Positions 6,530 to 13,961 of a DNA stretch of 14,549 nucleotides are shown here, piece after piece. The first letter of the stretch is position 1. Each line of letters starts with the position of its first letter. The notes beneath the pieces are model-generated. The model was given only the letters and a program-made list of their open reading frames with translations, ran no database searches and was not told the DNA's origin. This DNA is from Bacillota bacterium. GTDB lineage: Bacteria; Bacillota; Clostridia; Oscillospirales; Oscillospiraceae. The translations under genes were made by a program, and so were the position numbers. The DNA is taken from the NCBI GenBank assembly GCA_029777215.1, contig JAKOSQ010000143.1, forward strand, positions 1 through 14,549, written 5' to 3'.

Positions 6530-8785
6530 ATGAAAAAATTTTTGGCAGTTCTGCTCGCGGCGGCTGTTTTGAGCGCGGGCTGTCTCACCCCCGCTGCGGC
6601 AAAGGAAACGGCTTTTTTCAGCACCTTCCCGCAGGATGTCCCCGCCTCCGCGCTGGTTCGTACCTCCGCGAACGACACCGCCTTTGCCGCCGCGGCCGCC
6701 GCCCTCGAAGCAGCACTTCAGGCGCAGACCGCGACCGACGAGGAGATTGCGGCGCTGCTTAAAACGCTCGCGACCGAGTTCATGAACCTCCGGACCGCCT
6801 TCACCGCCTGCATGCTGGACTATTACCGCGATTCCGCCGCCGCCGGCGCTGATTACAGCGCATGGTCGAGTCTGATCGCCAGGGACACAAGCCGCTATGT
6901 GTCGCTGCTTCAGACCGCGCTGAAGTCGAATTATGCCGAAACGGTGCGCGCAATCGTCGGCGATGCTGCGCTCAATATGAACGTTGACAACCAGACGCAG
7001 CTCGAAGTGCTCTCCCGCTGCGACGCGCTCGTGAGCCAATACTGGACCGGCGAAAGAGCCGGCTACACCGCCAGCATCGGCGGCGGCAGCTACACCTATG
7101 AGGCGCTGGTGGAGGCCTACAACAGCAAAAAGATCAGCTACGACCAGTATATCGACGGCAGCGTTCAGATCGCCAAGCAGAAAAACGCGGCTGTTGCGCC
7201 GATCTTCACATCCCTTGTGCAGCTCCGCACGCAGTACGCCGTCTCCAAGGGCTACAAAAACTATGCGGATTACGCCTACCCCAACGTCTTCGGCCGGGAC
7301 TTCACCACGCAGGACGCGCAGCGGTTCGAGAGCTATGTCAAAAAGTATATCGTGCCGGTCAGCCGCCGCTTTGGTGAGATCGCCTCTGTGAACGGCGAGC
7401 TTGGCACGGACCGGCTCGGCGGGCTATACGGCCTCGATCAGCAGCAGACGCTCGACCTTGTGCAGCCGCACATGAACGACGTGTCAAGCGAGTACGCAAA
7501 GCTCTTCGACTATATGGTCCGAAACGGGCTGTGCGATCTCCAGCCGTCTGCGGCGAAGCTCGACGTCAGCTTCACGACGGACCTCCCGCAGTATCACTCG
7601 GCCTATATTTTCAGCAGCCCGGGCGGCACGTTGGAAGATGTGAGTACGCTCATCCACGAATTCGGTCATTTTGCGCAGGCCTGTTTGGACGAAGGCGGCG
7701 TGAGATGCTACGATGTGGCGGAGATCGACTCGCAGGGGCTTGAGGCGCTTTACCTCAAATATGCCGACAGCATCGCCGGCGATGCCGGCGGCGATGCTTT
7801 CCGCTGCGATACGGCGAGCAGGCTGCTCCGCCTCGTCATACAGGGATGCCTGTTTGACGAATTCCAGCAGAAAGTCTACGAAAACGGCAATATGAGCGTC
7901 ACCGAGATGAACCGCCTCTACCGCAGTCTCGGCGAGGAGTACGGCATGAACTTCGTCTCGACCGGAGACGAGGCCTACGGCTGGGTGGACGTCAACCACA
8001 ACTACGAGCAGCCGTTTTACTATCTCAGCTACGCCACCTCCGCCGCCGCGTCGCTCGAGCTGCTGACCCTCTCCATGGACGATCCCAACGGTGCGGACAA
8101 CAAATATCTGCAGCTCGTTGCCGACTCCGACGACGACTCCTACTGCGCGCTGATGCGCAGGTCGGGCCTGCCGAGCGTTTTCGAGGAGAAGAACGTGCAG
8201 GCGCTCGCTGACAGGACGCTGCGCTATATGGAAAGGGAGGTCGCCGACGTGCCGGACTACACGGACATCTCCGGCCACTGGTTTGAAAGCGGCGCGAAGC
8301 TGATCTCCGCGGAGGGCCTCATGCGCGGCAGCGGCACGAGCTTCGATCCGGACGGAAAGCTCACGCGGGCGATGTTCGCGGCTGTGCTTTACCGTGCGTT
8401 TGGCGGCAAGGCGGGCAGCGCCGCCGTGTTCGGAGACGTGGACGATCCCTCGACGTGGTACTATGACGCCGTCAACTGGGCGGCGGCGCGGGGCTATGTC
8501 AAAGGCAGCGGCGGAAAGTTTTTGCCCGGCGCGCCGATCACCCGGCAGGACATGGCCGTGATCCTCGCGCGCGCCGCAGGCGCCGGCGAAACAGCGCCCG
8601 ACGACGATGCGCTCGGCGTCTACGCCGACAGTGCCGCGATCGCGCCCTACGCCCGAGGGGCCGTGGCGTATGTCACGCAGGCGGGACTCATGCAGGGCAG
8701 CGCCGGCAGTTTCGCCCCCGTCGGCGAGACGACGCGGGCCGAGGTGGGGCAGGTGTTCATCCGCCTCGTTGATAATGCCGCGTAA
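6530..8785 (+). CDS. Secreted M3-family zinc oligopeptidase with three C-terminal SLH domains
   Basis: This 751-residue protein is predicted to be exported and wall-anchored and to cleave peptides outside the cell. A signal peptide (KKF, then a hydrophobic core) ends around TPAAA-KE, residue 24. The catalytic part (about 40-570) resembles M3 oligoendopeptidase F-type enzymes. It has HEFGH at 376-380 (His376 and His380 bind zinc, Glu377 is the base) and Glu405 as third ligand, 29 residues after His376 as in thimet oligopeptidase. The substrate-site segment HNYEQPFYYLSYA starts at His490. SLH repeats begin near 579 (DISGHWFES), 634 (FGDVDDPSTWYYD) and 698 (YADSAAIAPYA), with TR-motifs LTRA, ITRQ and TTRAE. 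These repeats normally bind pyruvylated secondary wall polymer. The start at 6530 has AACAGGAG 7 nt upstream; an in-frame upstream ATG at 6452 would put a long charged stretch before the signal peptide. No terminator lies directly after the stop. Confidence 0.92.
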   Translation: MKKFLAVLLAAAVLSAGCLTPAAAKETAFFSTFPQDVPASALVRTSANDTAFAAAAAALEAALQAQTATDEEIAALLKTLATEFMNLRTAFTACMLDYYRDSAAAGADYSAWSSLIARDTSRYVSLLQTALKSNYAETVRAIVGDAALNMNVDNQTQLEVLSRCDALVSQYWTGERAGYTASIGGGSYTYEALVEAYNSKKISYDQYIDGSVQIAKQKNAAVAPIFTSLVQLRTQYAVSKGYKNYADYAYPNVFGRDFTTQDAQRFESYVKKYIVPVSRRFGEIASVNGELGTDRLGGLYGLDQQQTLDLVQPHMNDVSSEYAKLFDYMVRNGLCDLQPSAAKLDVSFTTDLPQYHSAYIFSSPGGTLEDVSTLIHEFGHFAQACLDEGGVRCYDVAEIDSQGLEALYLKYADSIAGDAGGDAFRCDTASRLLRLVIQGCLFDEFQQKVYENGNMSVTEMNRLYRSLGEEYGMNFVSTGDEAYGWVDVNHNYEQPFYYLSYATSAAASLELLTLSMDDPNGADNKYLQLVADSDDDSYCALMRRSGLPSVFEEKNVQALADRTLRYMEREVADVPDYTDISGHWFESGAKLISAEGLMRGSGTSFDPDGKLTRAMFAAVLYRAFGGKAGSAAVFGDVDDPSTWYYDAVNWAAARGYVKGSGGKFLPGAPITRQDMAVILARAAGAGETAPDDDALGVYADSAAIAPYARGAVAYVTQAGLMQGSAGSFAPVGETTRAEVGQVFIRLVDNAA

Positions 8786-8808
8786 CACCAAACCGCGGGA
8801 AAATTCCT

Positions 8809-8837
8809 TTGACGTACGGGATTGCGAATGCTATGAT
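8809..8837 (+). promoter_or_regulatory. strong extended -10 promoter of the SLH/FG-GAP gene
   Basis: TTGACG (8809-8814) is followed after 17 nt by TATGAT (8832-8837), which is preceded by TGC, an extended -10 element. Transcription should start near 8844, giving a leader of about 120 nt. Confidence 0.8.
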
Positions 8838-8854
8838 GAAATTGCAATTTAAAC

Positions 8855-8943
8855 CGAAAACTGACTTTTTTCCTGTTTTCGCAACGCCGTCCGCAACGCG
8901 CGCGTCAGTCGGCGGTTGCGTCCCTGATCCCCGCCGATTTTTT
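8855..8943 (+). promoter_or_regulatory. leader with overlapping hairpins and a T6 tract, possible attenuator
   Basis: Three stems can form in succession. P1 pairs CGAAAAC (8855-8861) with GTTTTCG (8875-8881). P2 pairs CGCAACGCCG (8880-8889) with CGGCGGTTGCG (8910-8920), with one bulge. P3 pairs TCGGCGG (8909-8915) with CCGCCGA (8931-8937) and is followed at once by six T (8938-8943). P2 and P3 share 8910-8915, so they are mutually exclusive, as in an antiterminator/terminator switch. P3 could also simply serve as the terminator of the upstream peptidase gene, which has no other. No known riboswitch or T-box consensus was recognised. Confidence 0.45.
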
Positions 8944-8964
8944 GAGAAGTGAGGTCTGAAAAAA

Positions 8965-11160
8965 ATGAGAAAACCCTCCCGCATTCTTTCTTTTGCGCTT
9001 GCTTTTGTGCTGGCACTGAGTCTTGCAGCGTTTCCGCTCACCCCGGCCTCGGCTGCCTATGACAGCTCGAAGGCGGACAAGCTCTACGCCCTCGGCCTTT
9101 TCAAGGGCACCGACAAGGGCTACGAGCTCGACCGCACGGCAACGCGCAGCGAAGCCGCGGTCATGCTCATCCGTCTGCTCGGCAGGGAAGCCAAGGCGCA
9201 GGCGCAGTACGCCGCCGGCGAGCTGCCCTGTCCGTTCACGGACGTACCCGTCTGGGCGCAGGGGCAGGTCACCTGGCTCTATGAAAACAGTCTCGTCAAC
9301 GGCGTCGACTCCGGCATCTACGGCAGCTCGAGCACGATCACGGCGCAGCAGTTCGCCGCGCTGACGCTCCGCGCACTCGGCTATTCGGAGTCGAAGGGTG
9401 ACTTTTCCTATGTAAACGCGCTGAATTTCGCCGCGACGATCGGCCTTTGCACAGCCGACGAAGCCGCCGGCTACCGCACGGCCTTCCAGCGCGGCGACAT
9501 GGTTAGCATGAGCTATAACGCGCTCTACCTCAAGATGAATGCTTCCTCCCGCACACTCTACGAAAAGCTCGACAGCGACGGCGTCTTTTCCCCGCACAGC
9601 AGCGTCTCCGCCTCGACGTCCAGGCTCTGGCTCGCCCAGCAGTACCAGGGCGGCGGCAGCGAGTCGAAGTGGTACGTTGAGCCTGCCACGAGCTGTGCCC
9701 CCGTCGTCACGGACATCGACGGCGACGGCAAACTCGAGATCATCTATGCGGGCGTCTCCGTCTTCTGCCTCGACGCGAAGACCGGTGCGCGCAAGTGGAA
9801 GGTGAAGTCCGGCTCCGACCGGAACACGAACCAGAGCTCGGTCGACTATTTCGGCCGCACGATCGTTGACCTCTTCGTGCAGGACATTGACGGCGACGGC
9901 AGCCGCGAGATCGTTGTTGCGCACACCAACGGCAACGGCACCGGCTGCGTCTCGGTCTACAACGCGAGCGGTTACTTCAAATCCGGCTGGCCGCAGAAGC
10001 TTAACGGTCCGATCTACGCGCTGAGTGTCGCGGACCTCGACGGCGACGGCAAGGCGGAGATCTGCGTCGGTCTCGGCACCGGCACCACGAACAGCTCGCT
10101 CTTCGTCTATGAGCCGGACGGCACGCAGCGCAAGGGCTGGCCGAAGAGCTGCGGCAACAGCATCTATTCCAACGCGATCACCGCTGTCGACCTTGACAGC
10201 GACGGCGTGAAGGAACTCGTGGTCCCGAGCGACGACGAACACCTCAACGCCTTCCGCGCGGACGGCACGGCGGTTACGGCGCGGGACGAAAAATACCTCG
10301 GTCAAAAGTGGAGCGGCCTGCCGCTCTGCGAGGACTATACACATGAGCTTGCACTCGCCGCCTGGGCCAAACGCTTCGGCGGTACCGCCTGGGCGACCGG
10401 CGACGAGCTGCTCGGCAGCACCCGCGAGGAGCGCAACTGCTACATGGGTACGATCGCCGGTGTCGCCGCCGCCGACCTCGACGGTAACGGCAGCACCGAG
10501 CTCGCCGTAACGGGCATGGTCACGGACGCCTCCCTCGTCATGCGCGACGACCCGGATTCATTTGCCGGCAACGCGCGCTATTTCACGACCTTCCTGCTGA
10601 ACACCGACCGCGGCCGCTATAAAAACAGCGCGAAGGGCTATGACTGGACCGAGGTCCCGACCGACACCGGCACGCCGGTCGTCATGGACCCGAGTGTGAT
10701 CGAGTACGCCGACAGCCGCCCGGTCACGGTCGACATCGACGGGGACGGCAACAAGGAGATCCTCTATGCCGCCTGCGACGGCAAGGTCCACTGCTTCAGT
10801 CTCGACGGTACGGAGCACGGCGCGTGGCCGTTTAGCATCACGAAGCGCTCAAGCCCCGTGGCCGAGTACGCGACGGTCCCGGTCTGCGCGGATGTCAATG
10901 GAGACGGCAAGCAGGAGGTCATCTTCGCGACCTACACGCGCAAGGATCAGCTCGCCCAGCGCGGACGGCTCTTCGTGCTCAACGCCAACGGCGCGATTCT
11001 CGCGCAGACGACCATCCCCACCAAATGGGGCGACGGCGACGCCAACCCGAACGGCTGCCGCGCCACGCCGACTGTCGCGGATGTCGACGGTGACGGCGGC
11101 TGCGAGATCGTGCTGACCTCGCTATACTCCGGCGTCATGGTCTACGACCTCGGCGGCTAA
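8965..11160 (+). CDS. Secreted SLH-domain protein with eight FG-GAP/VCBS-type calcium-binding repeats
   Basis: This 731-residue exported surface protein has no catalytic motif that I recognise. A signal peptide ends at PASA-AYDSS (about residue 30). Residues 31-200 hold three divergent SLH repeats (ATRSEAAVMLIRLLG, CPFTDVPVWAQGQVTWLYE, ITAQQFAALTLRALG, FQRGDMVSMSYNAL), which should anchor it to wall polymer. Eight DxDxDG-type loops follow, starting at Asp250, 307, 357, 409, 504, 590, 643 and 706, for example DIDGDGKLEI and DLDGDGKAEI. Loop five reads DLDGNG, and loop seven has Asn in the third ligand place (DVNGDG). Such repeats fold as calcium-bound beta-propeller blades of the integrin-alpha/FG-GAP type and usually bind proteins or glycans. 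The start has GAGG (8951-8954) 10 nt upstream. The gene ends just before a strong terminator. An adhesion or carbohydrate-binding role is inference only. Confidence 0.88.
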   Translation: MRKPSRILSFALAFVLALSLAAFPLTPASAAYDSSKADKLYALGLFKGTDKGYELDRTATRSEAAVMLIRLLGREAKAQAQYAAGELPCPFTDVPVWAQGQVTWLYENSLVNGVDSGIYGSSSTITAQQFAALTLRALGYSESKGDFSYVNALNFAATIGLCTADEAAGYRTAFQRGDMVSMSYNALYLKMNASSRTLYEKLDSDGVFSPHSSVSASTSRLWLAQQYQGGGSESKWYVEPATSCAPVVTDIDGDGKLEIIYAGVSVFCLDAKTGARKWKVKSGSDRNTNQSSVDYFGRTIVDLFVQDIDGDGSREIVVAHTNGNGTGCVSVYNASGYFKSGWPQKLNGPIYALSVADLDGDGKAEICVGLGTGTTNSSLFVYEPDGTQRKGWPKSCGNSIYSNAITAVDLDSDGVKELVVPSDDEHLNAFRADGTAVTARDEKYLGQKWSGLPLCEDYTHELALAAWAKRFGGTAWATGDELLGSTREERNCYMGTIAGVAAADLDGNGSTELAVTGMVTDASLVMRDDPDSFAGNARYFTTFLLNTDRGRYKNSAKGYDWTEVPTDTGTPVVMDPSVIEYADSRPVTVDIDGDGNKEILYAACDGKVHCFSLDGTEHGAWPFSITKRSSPVAEYATVPVCADVNGDGKQEVIFATYTRKDQLAQRGRLFVLNANGAILAQTTIPTKWGDGDANPNGCRATPTVADVDGDGGCEIVLTSLYSGVMVYDLGG

Positions 11161-11201
11161 AGCAAAAACCGCATACCGGCAAACGGGCCGGCAGAAAAGC
11201 G

Positions 11202-11238
11202 CTGAGCTGCACCTTCATCGGGTGCAGCTCAGTTTTTT
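11202..11238 (+). terminator. intrinsic terminator of the SLH/FG-GAP gene
   Basis: A perfect 12-bp stem pairs CTGAGCTGCACC (11202-11213) with GGTGCAGCTCAG (11221-11232) around a 7-nt loop and is followed by six T (11233-11238). Confidence 0.95.
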
Positions 11239-11292
11239 CCTGCTCTTTTAAAACGGGGGGGCTTTGCCTGTTCCACGGACCGTTGACGGCGG

Positions 11293-11325
11293 AAAAAAGC
11301 GCCGCGCATTTCTGCGCGGCGCTTT
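11293..11325 (-). terminator. intrinsic terminator of the radical SAM gene
   Basis: A perfect 12-bp stem pairs 11296-11307 (AAAGCGCCGCGC) with 11314-11325 around a 6-nt loop. Read on the - strand it ends in six T (complement of 11293-11298). It lies 12 nt past the stop of the convergent gene. Confidence 0.9.
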
Positions 11326-11337
11326 GTGGGTTTGCTT

Positions 11338-12747
11338 TTATTTTTTCTTCTTTGCGAGGCGCTTTTCGTCCTGCTCGTGGATCATTTCCTGCTTTGCAAG
11401 ATAGCGCATCTGTCCGGGGCTGTTCTCCCAGAGCTCTTCGGCCTTCGGCGCCCAGCACTTGGCGTACTCGTCGCACTTGGAGCACAGGTGCTCGGCGCTC
11501 TCCGGGGACTGGAGGTCCGTGGACTTCGCGCCGGACTTCTCGACCATCTCGCGGAGACGGGTCGGGTTCTCGAGCATCGGGCAGGGCTGGAGCATGTTCT
11601 CGTTGAACGGCTGGCCATCGTGATAAGCCATAAACAGCGGGGAGGTGAGGCCCTCAAGCAGTGTCTTCTGACGGATGTTGGAGTCGGAGTAGTGGATGAA
11701 GACGCACGGGTCCATATCGCCGTTGGCGTTGATGTGGAAGTAGCGGCGTCCGCCGGCGATGCAGCCGCCGACATACTCGGCGTCGTTCTGGAAGTCCATG
11801 ACAAACAGCGGCTTGCGGCTGCGGTAGTCGCGCAGGCGCTTGAAGATGGTCTCGCGCTGCTCCTTCGTGGGCAGAAGCTCGGGCGTTGCGTCGTTGCCGA
11901 CGGGCATATAGTGGAAGTACCAGGCGAACATGGCACCCATTTCAATCATCTTATCGTAGAATTCCTCGGAGGTGATGGAGTCCATGTTAGCGCTGGTGTA
12001 GCAGCAGGAGATGCCGAAGGGCAGCCTCTTGGCGCGCAGGATTTCCATTGCTTTGAGGACCTTTTCGTAGGTGCCGTTACCGCGGCGGCCGTCGGTCGCG
12101 TCCTCAAAGCCCTCGATGGACATGGCGGGGATGAAGTTCTTGACGCGGAGCATTTCGTTGGCGAAGGCTTCGTCGATGAGGGTGCCGTTCGTGAAGCTGA
12201 GGAATTCGCAGTCCGGATGCTTCTCGCAGATTTTGATTATGTCTTTTTTGCGGACGAGCGGCTCGCCGCCGGTGTAGATGTAGAAGTAGACGCCGAGCTC
12301 CTTGCCCTGCGTGACGATGCTGTCGATCTCATCGTAGCTGAGGTTGAGCTTGTTGCCATATTCCGCGGCCCAGCAGCCGGTGCAGTGGAGGTTGCAGGCG
12401 GAGGTCGGGTCGAGGAGGATCGTCCAGGGGACGTTGCAGTTGTATTTGTCGCGGATTTCGTCCTGACGCTTCCAGCCGACGATGCTCGCGTTGAGCAGGA
12501 AGTTGACAAAGAAGGATTTGAGCACGCCCGGATCGTAGTCCTTGACGATGTGCAGAACATAGTCGTGGTAGATGTTTGTGGGGTCGTTGATCGCGGCGCG
12601 CGCGTTGTCGCGCTGATAGACGAAGCTGTCGCCGGCGAAAGTGTCGACCTTCTTCATCAGCTTGGGAAGGTTCTTTTCCGGGTCCTTGATGATCTTTTCG
12701 AGTTCGTGCTCGATCACGACCTGCGTGATTTTGTGCTTGACGTTCAT
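11338..12747 (-). CDS. Radical SAM protein with SPASM-like C-terminal cysteine cluster
   Basis: This 469-residue enzyme should bind a [4Fe-4S] cluster and S-adenosylmethionine for radical chemistry; the substrate is not known. An N-terminal region of about 110 residues (charged, helical in look) precedes the radical SAM core with CNLHCTGC (Cys118, Cys122, Cys125) and the SAM-contacting GGEP (160-163). The C-terminus has CX13GX4C (Cys329, Gly343, Cys348), then Cys389, then CSKCDEYAKC (Cys422, Cys425, Cys431). This matches the SPASM pattern except that the final CX3C cysteine is absent. The tail is lysine-rich (KRLAKKKK). The start at 12747 has AAAGGAG 8 nt upstream; an in-frame ATG at 12777 lacks such a site. 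No short precursor peptide gene is evident next to it. It is a single-gene unit with its own promoter and terminator. Confidence 0.9.
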   Translation of the reverse strand: MNVKHKITQVVIEHELEKIIKDPEKNLPKLMKKVDTFAGDSFVYQRDNARAAINDPTNIYHDYVLHIVKDYDPGVLKSFFVNFLLNASIVGWKRQDEIRDKYNCNVPWTILLDPTSACNLHCTGCWAAEYGNKLNLSYDEIDSIVTQGKELGVYFYIYTGGEPLVRKKDIIKICEKHPDCEFLSFTNGTLIDEAFANEMLRVKNFIPAMSIEGFEDATDGRRGNGTYEKVLKAMEILRAKRLPFGISCCYTSANMDSITSEEFYDKMIEMGAMFAWYFHYMPVGNDATPELLPTKEQRETIFKRLRDYRSRKPLFVMDFQNDAEYVGGCIAGGRRYFHINANGDMDPCVFIHYSDSNIRQKTLLEGLTSPLFMAYHDGQPFNENMLQPCPMLENPTRLREMVEKSGAKSTDLQSPESAEHLCSKCDEYAKCWAPKAEELWENSPGQMRYLAKQEMIHEQDEKRLAKKKK

Positions 12748-12755
12748 TCTATTTG

Positions 12756-12762
12756 CTCCTTT
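12756..12762 (-). promoter_or_regulatory. ribosome binding site deciding the radical SAM start
   Basis: AAAGGAG on the - strand lies 8 nt before ATG 12747, which favours that start over the ATG 30 nt further upstream. Confidence 0.75.
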
Positions 12763-12861
12763 GCGTATTAAATACATCTATGGCGGAGCGCCGCCTCGAT
12801 CCGCGCGGACAGGCAGGCGTTCAAAGAGGGGTGTTAATCGACACCGTCTGTTATAGTTTAA

Positions 12862-12919
12862 AATATTACATTATCTCGTTTTAAATGTCAATAGAGAATT
12901 ACCACAAGTGTAATATTAC
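12862..12919. promoter_or_regulatory. paired palindromic AT-rich sites around the radical SAM promoter
   Basis: AATATTACA (12862-12870, over the -10) and TGTAATATT (12909-12917, upstream of the -35) form a 9-bp inverted repeat around the promoter. The second copy is itself part of a perfect 10-bp palindrome GTAATATTAC (12910-12919). The layout fits binding of a dimeric regulator at two places. The regulator is unknown. Confidence 0.4.
12863..12891 (-). promoter_or_regulatory. sigma-A-type promoter of the radical SAM gene
   Basis: On the - strand a perfect -35 TTGACA (complement of 12886-12891) is followed after 17 nt by TAATAT (complement of 12863-12868). Transcription would start near 12856, giving a leader of about 110 nt that includes a GGCGG/CCGCC hairpin (12782-12795). 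Confidence 0.7.
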
Positions 12920-13198
12920 TAAAAATTTTTCCGTTTTACAAGCCCTAATTTCATCTTTGGTTTTTTTACAGTGTTTAGAGCAAGGAAACGTCCTTTCTTT
13001 ATGGGAAATTTCTGCTCTCCGTGTTTTATTTTACACACGCCGGGCCGCGCTGACCATGTGCAGCGGGACCGGGCAGGGACGGAGAAAGGCGCGCGGGCTG
13101 CTTTGCGCCGCTCCGGGGCGCAAGCTTTTTGTGAAAACGGCCCGTCCACGTCGAATTCGGACTTGCCGCGCGGGCATAGACTGTAGAAAAATGAAAAC
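12892..13198. other. intergenic region between the divergent radical SAM and sigK genes
   Basis: Between the divergent starts at 12747 and 13214 lie 466 bases without a gene that I can support. About 12848-13030 is markedly AT-rich with T-runs, in contrast to the GC-rich genome around it. About 13030-13190 is GC-rich. Frames open here are short and lack ribosome binding sites. The sigK promoter must lie here. No convincing sigma-A or sporulation-type (sigma-E/sigma-K) promoter pair could be fixed by eye. Confidence 0.5.
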
Positions 13199-13213
13199 AG
13201 GGAGGACGGGGCA

Positions 13214-13900
13214 ATGCTCGCAAGCGCGTTCATGCTGCTCGTTGGCAGCGCATTTCTGATGCTGCGGATGGGCAAATCGACCGGTTCGTTTCCCAAGCCG
13301 CTTTCGGCGGAGGAAGAAAAAAAGTACCTCGATCTCTGGCAGCAGGGCGACGAGGAGGCGCGGAACATGCTCATCGAGCACAATCTCCGCCTTGTAGCCC
13401 ACATCGTGAAAAAATACTACACATCCTCGGCTGACGTTGACGACCTCATCTCCATCGGTACCATTGGCCTCATCAAGGGCGTGAGCTCCTACAAGTCCGA
13501 CAAGGGCGTCCGCCTTGCGACCTACGCCTCCCGCTGCATTGAAAACGAGGTGCTGATGTACTTTCGCGCCTTAAAAAAGTCGGCGCAGGACGTCTCGCTC
13601 TCGGAAACGATCGAGACGGACGGCAGCGGCGGCGAGCTGTGCCTCATGGACGTCGTCACCTTCGAGGACGACGTGCTCGAGCAGATCAGCCGGGGAGAGC
13701 TGTCCAAGACACTTCGCGGGCTTGTGACCGAGATTCTTGACCCCCGAGAGTGCGAGATCATTACGCTCCGCTATGGTCTCGACGGCCGCCCGCCCCGGAC
13801 GCAGCACGAGGTCGCCGCCCAGTGCAGGATCAGCAGGAGCTACGTTTCGCGTCTGGAAAAAAAGGCGCTCGAAAAGCTCCGGGCCGCGCTCGAGGTCTGA
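13214..13900 (+). CDS. sigK: SigK, late mother-cell sporulation sigma factor (pro-form)
   Basis: This RNA polymerase sigma factor directs late gene expression in the sporulating mother cell. The 228-residue protein begins with a hydrophobic pro-sequence (MLASAFMLLVGSAFLMLRMG) of the kind that holds B. subtilis pro-SigK at the membrane until SpoIVFB cleaves near residue 20. FPKPLSAEEEKKYL then matches the mature start region. Region 2 follows: ARNMLIEHNLRLVAHIVKKYY, DLISIGTIGLIKGV and ATYASRCIENEVLMYFRALKK. Region 4 has ECEIITLRYGLDG and the helix-turn-helix around TQHEVAAQCRISRSYVSRLEKKALEKL. The reading frame is continuous, not split by a skin-type element as in some Bacillus and Clostridium strains. 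The start has AGGGAGG (13199-13205) 8 nt upstream. SigE is the nearest alternative, but the pro-sequence and PKPLS-type junction fit SigK better. Confidence 0.93.
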   Translation: MLASAFMLLVGSAFLMLRMGKSTGSFPKPLSAEEEKKYLDLWQQGDEEARNMLIEHNLRLVAHIVKKYYTSSADVDDLISIGTIGLIKGVSSYKSDKGVRLATYASRCIENEVLMYFRALKKSAQDVSLSETIETDGSGGELCLMDVVTFEDDVLEQISRGELSKTLRGLVTEILDPRECEIITLRYGLDGRPPRTQHEVAAQCRISRSYVSRLEKKALEKLRAALEV

Positions 13901-13904
13901 GACA

Positions 13905-13961
13905 AAAAACAGGCGCGTGTCCGCTTCTCCGGCTGACCGGAGCGGACACGCGCCTGTTTTT
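13905..13961. terminator. very long bidirectional terminator between sigK and the convergent small gene
   Basis: A perfect 20-bp stem (13905-13924 with 13942-13961) is topped, after a 3-nt bulge, by TCCGG/CCGGA (13928-13932 with 13937-13941) and a CTGA loop. The arms begin with A runs and end with T runs, so it can end transcripts from both strands. A second 7-bp hairpin (13963-13980, CCGGCGG/CCGCCGG) lies between it and the small - strand gene. Confidence 0.93.

Noticed and set aside
6578..6595. Possible lipobox (LSAGC) in the M3-SLH peptidase signal
   Set aside because: Position -3 is Ser rather than Leu-type, and a good signal peptidase I site (TPAAA) follows. SLH repeats already provide anchoring.
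8905..10344. Long - strand frame opposite the SLH/FG-GAP gene
   Set aside because: Shadow of the repeated GAC/GGC codons of the calcium loops. No start site or motif.
11326..12771. Long + strand open frame (481 codons) opposite the radical SAM gene
   Set aside because: The - strand frame has the CX3CX2C and SPASM motifs, a good ribosome binding site, promoter and terminator. The + frame is Val/Ala/Asp/Glu-rich shadow sequence.
13150..13185. CATAGACT (13175-13182) before sigK as a sigma-E type -10
   Set aside because: It matches 7 of 8 bases of the B. subtilis sigma-E -10, but no -35 element at the right spacing was found, so it is not called.
12919..13404. - strand frames overlapping the upstream region and start of sigK
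   Set aside because: They overlap conserved sigK coding sequence, have no ribosome binding site, and read as low-complexity shadow frames.
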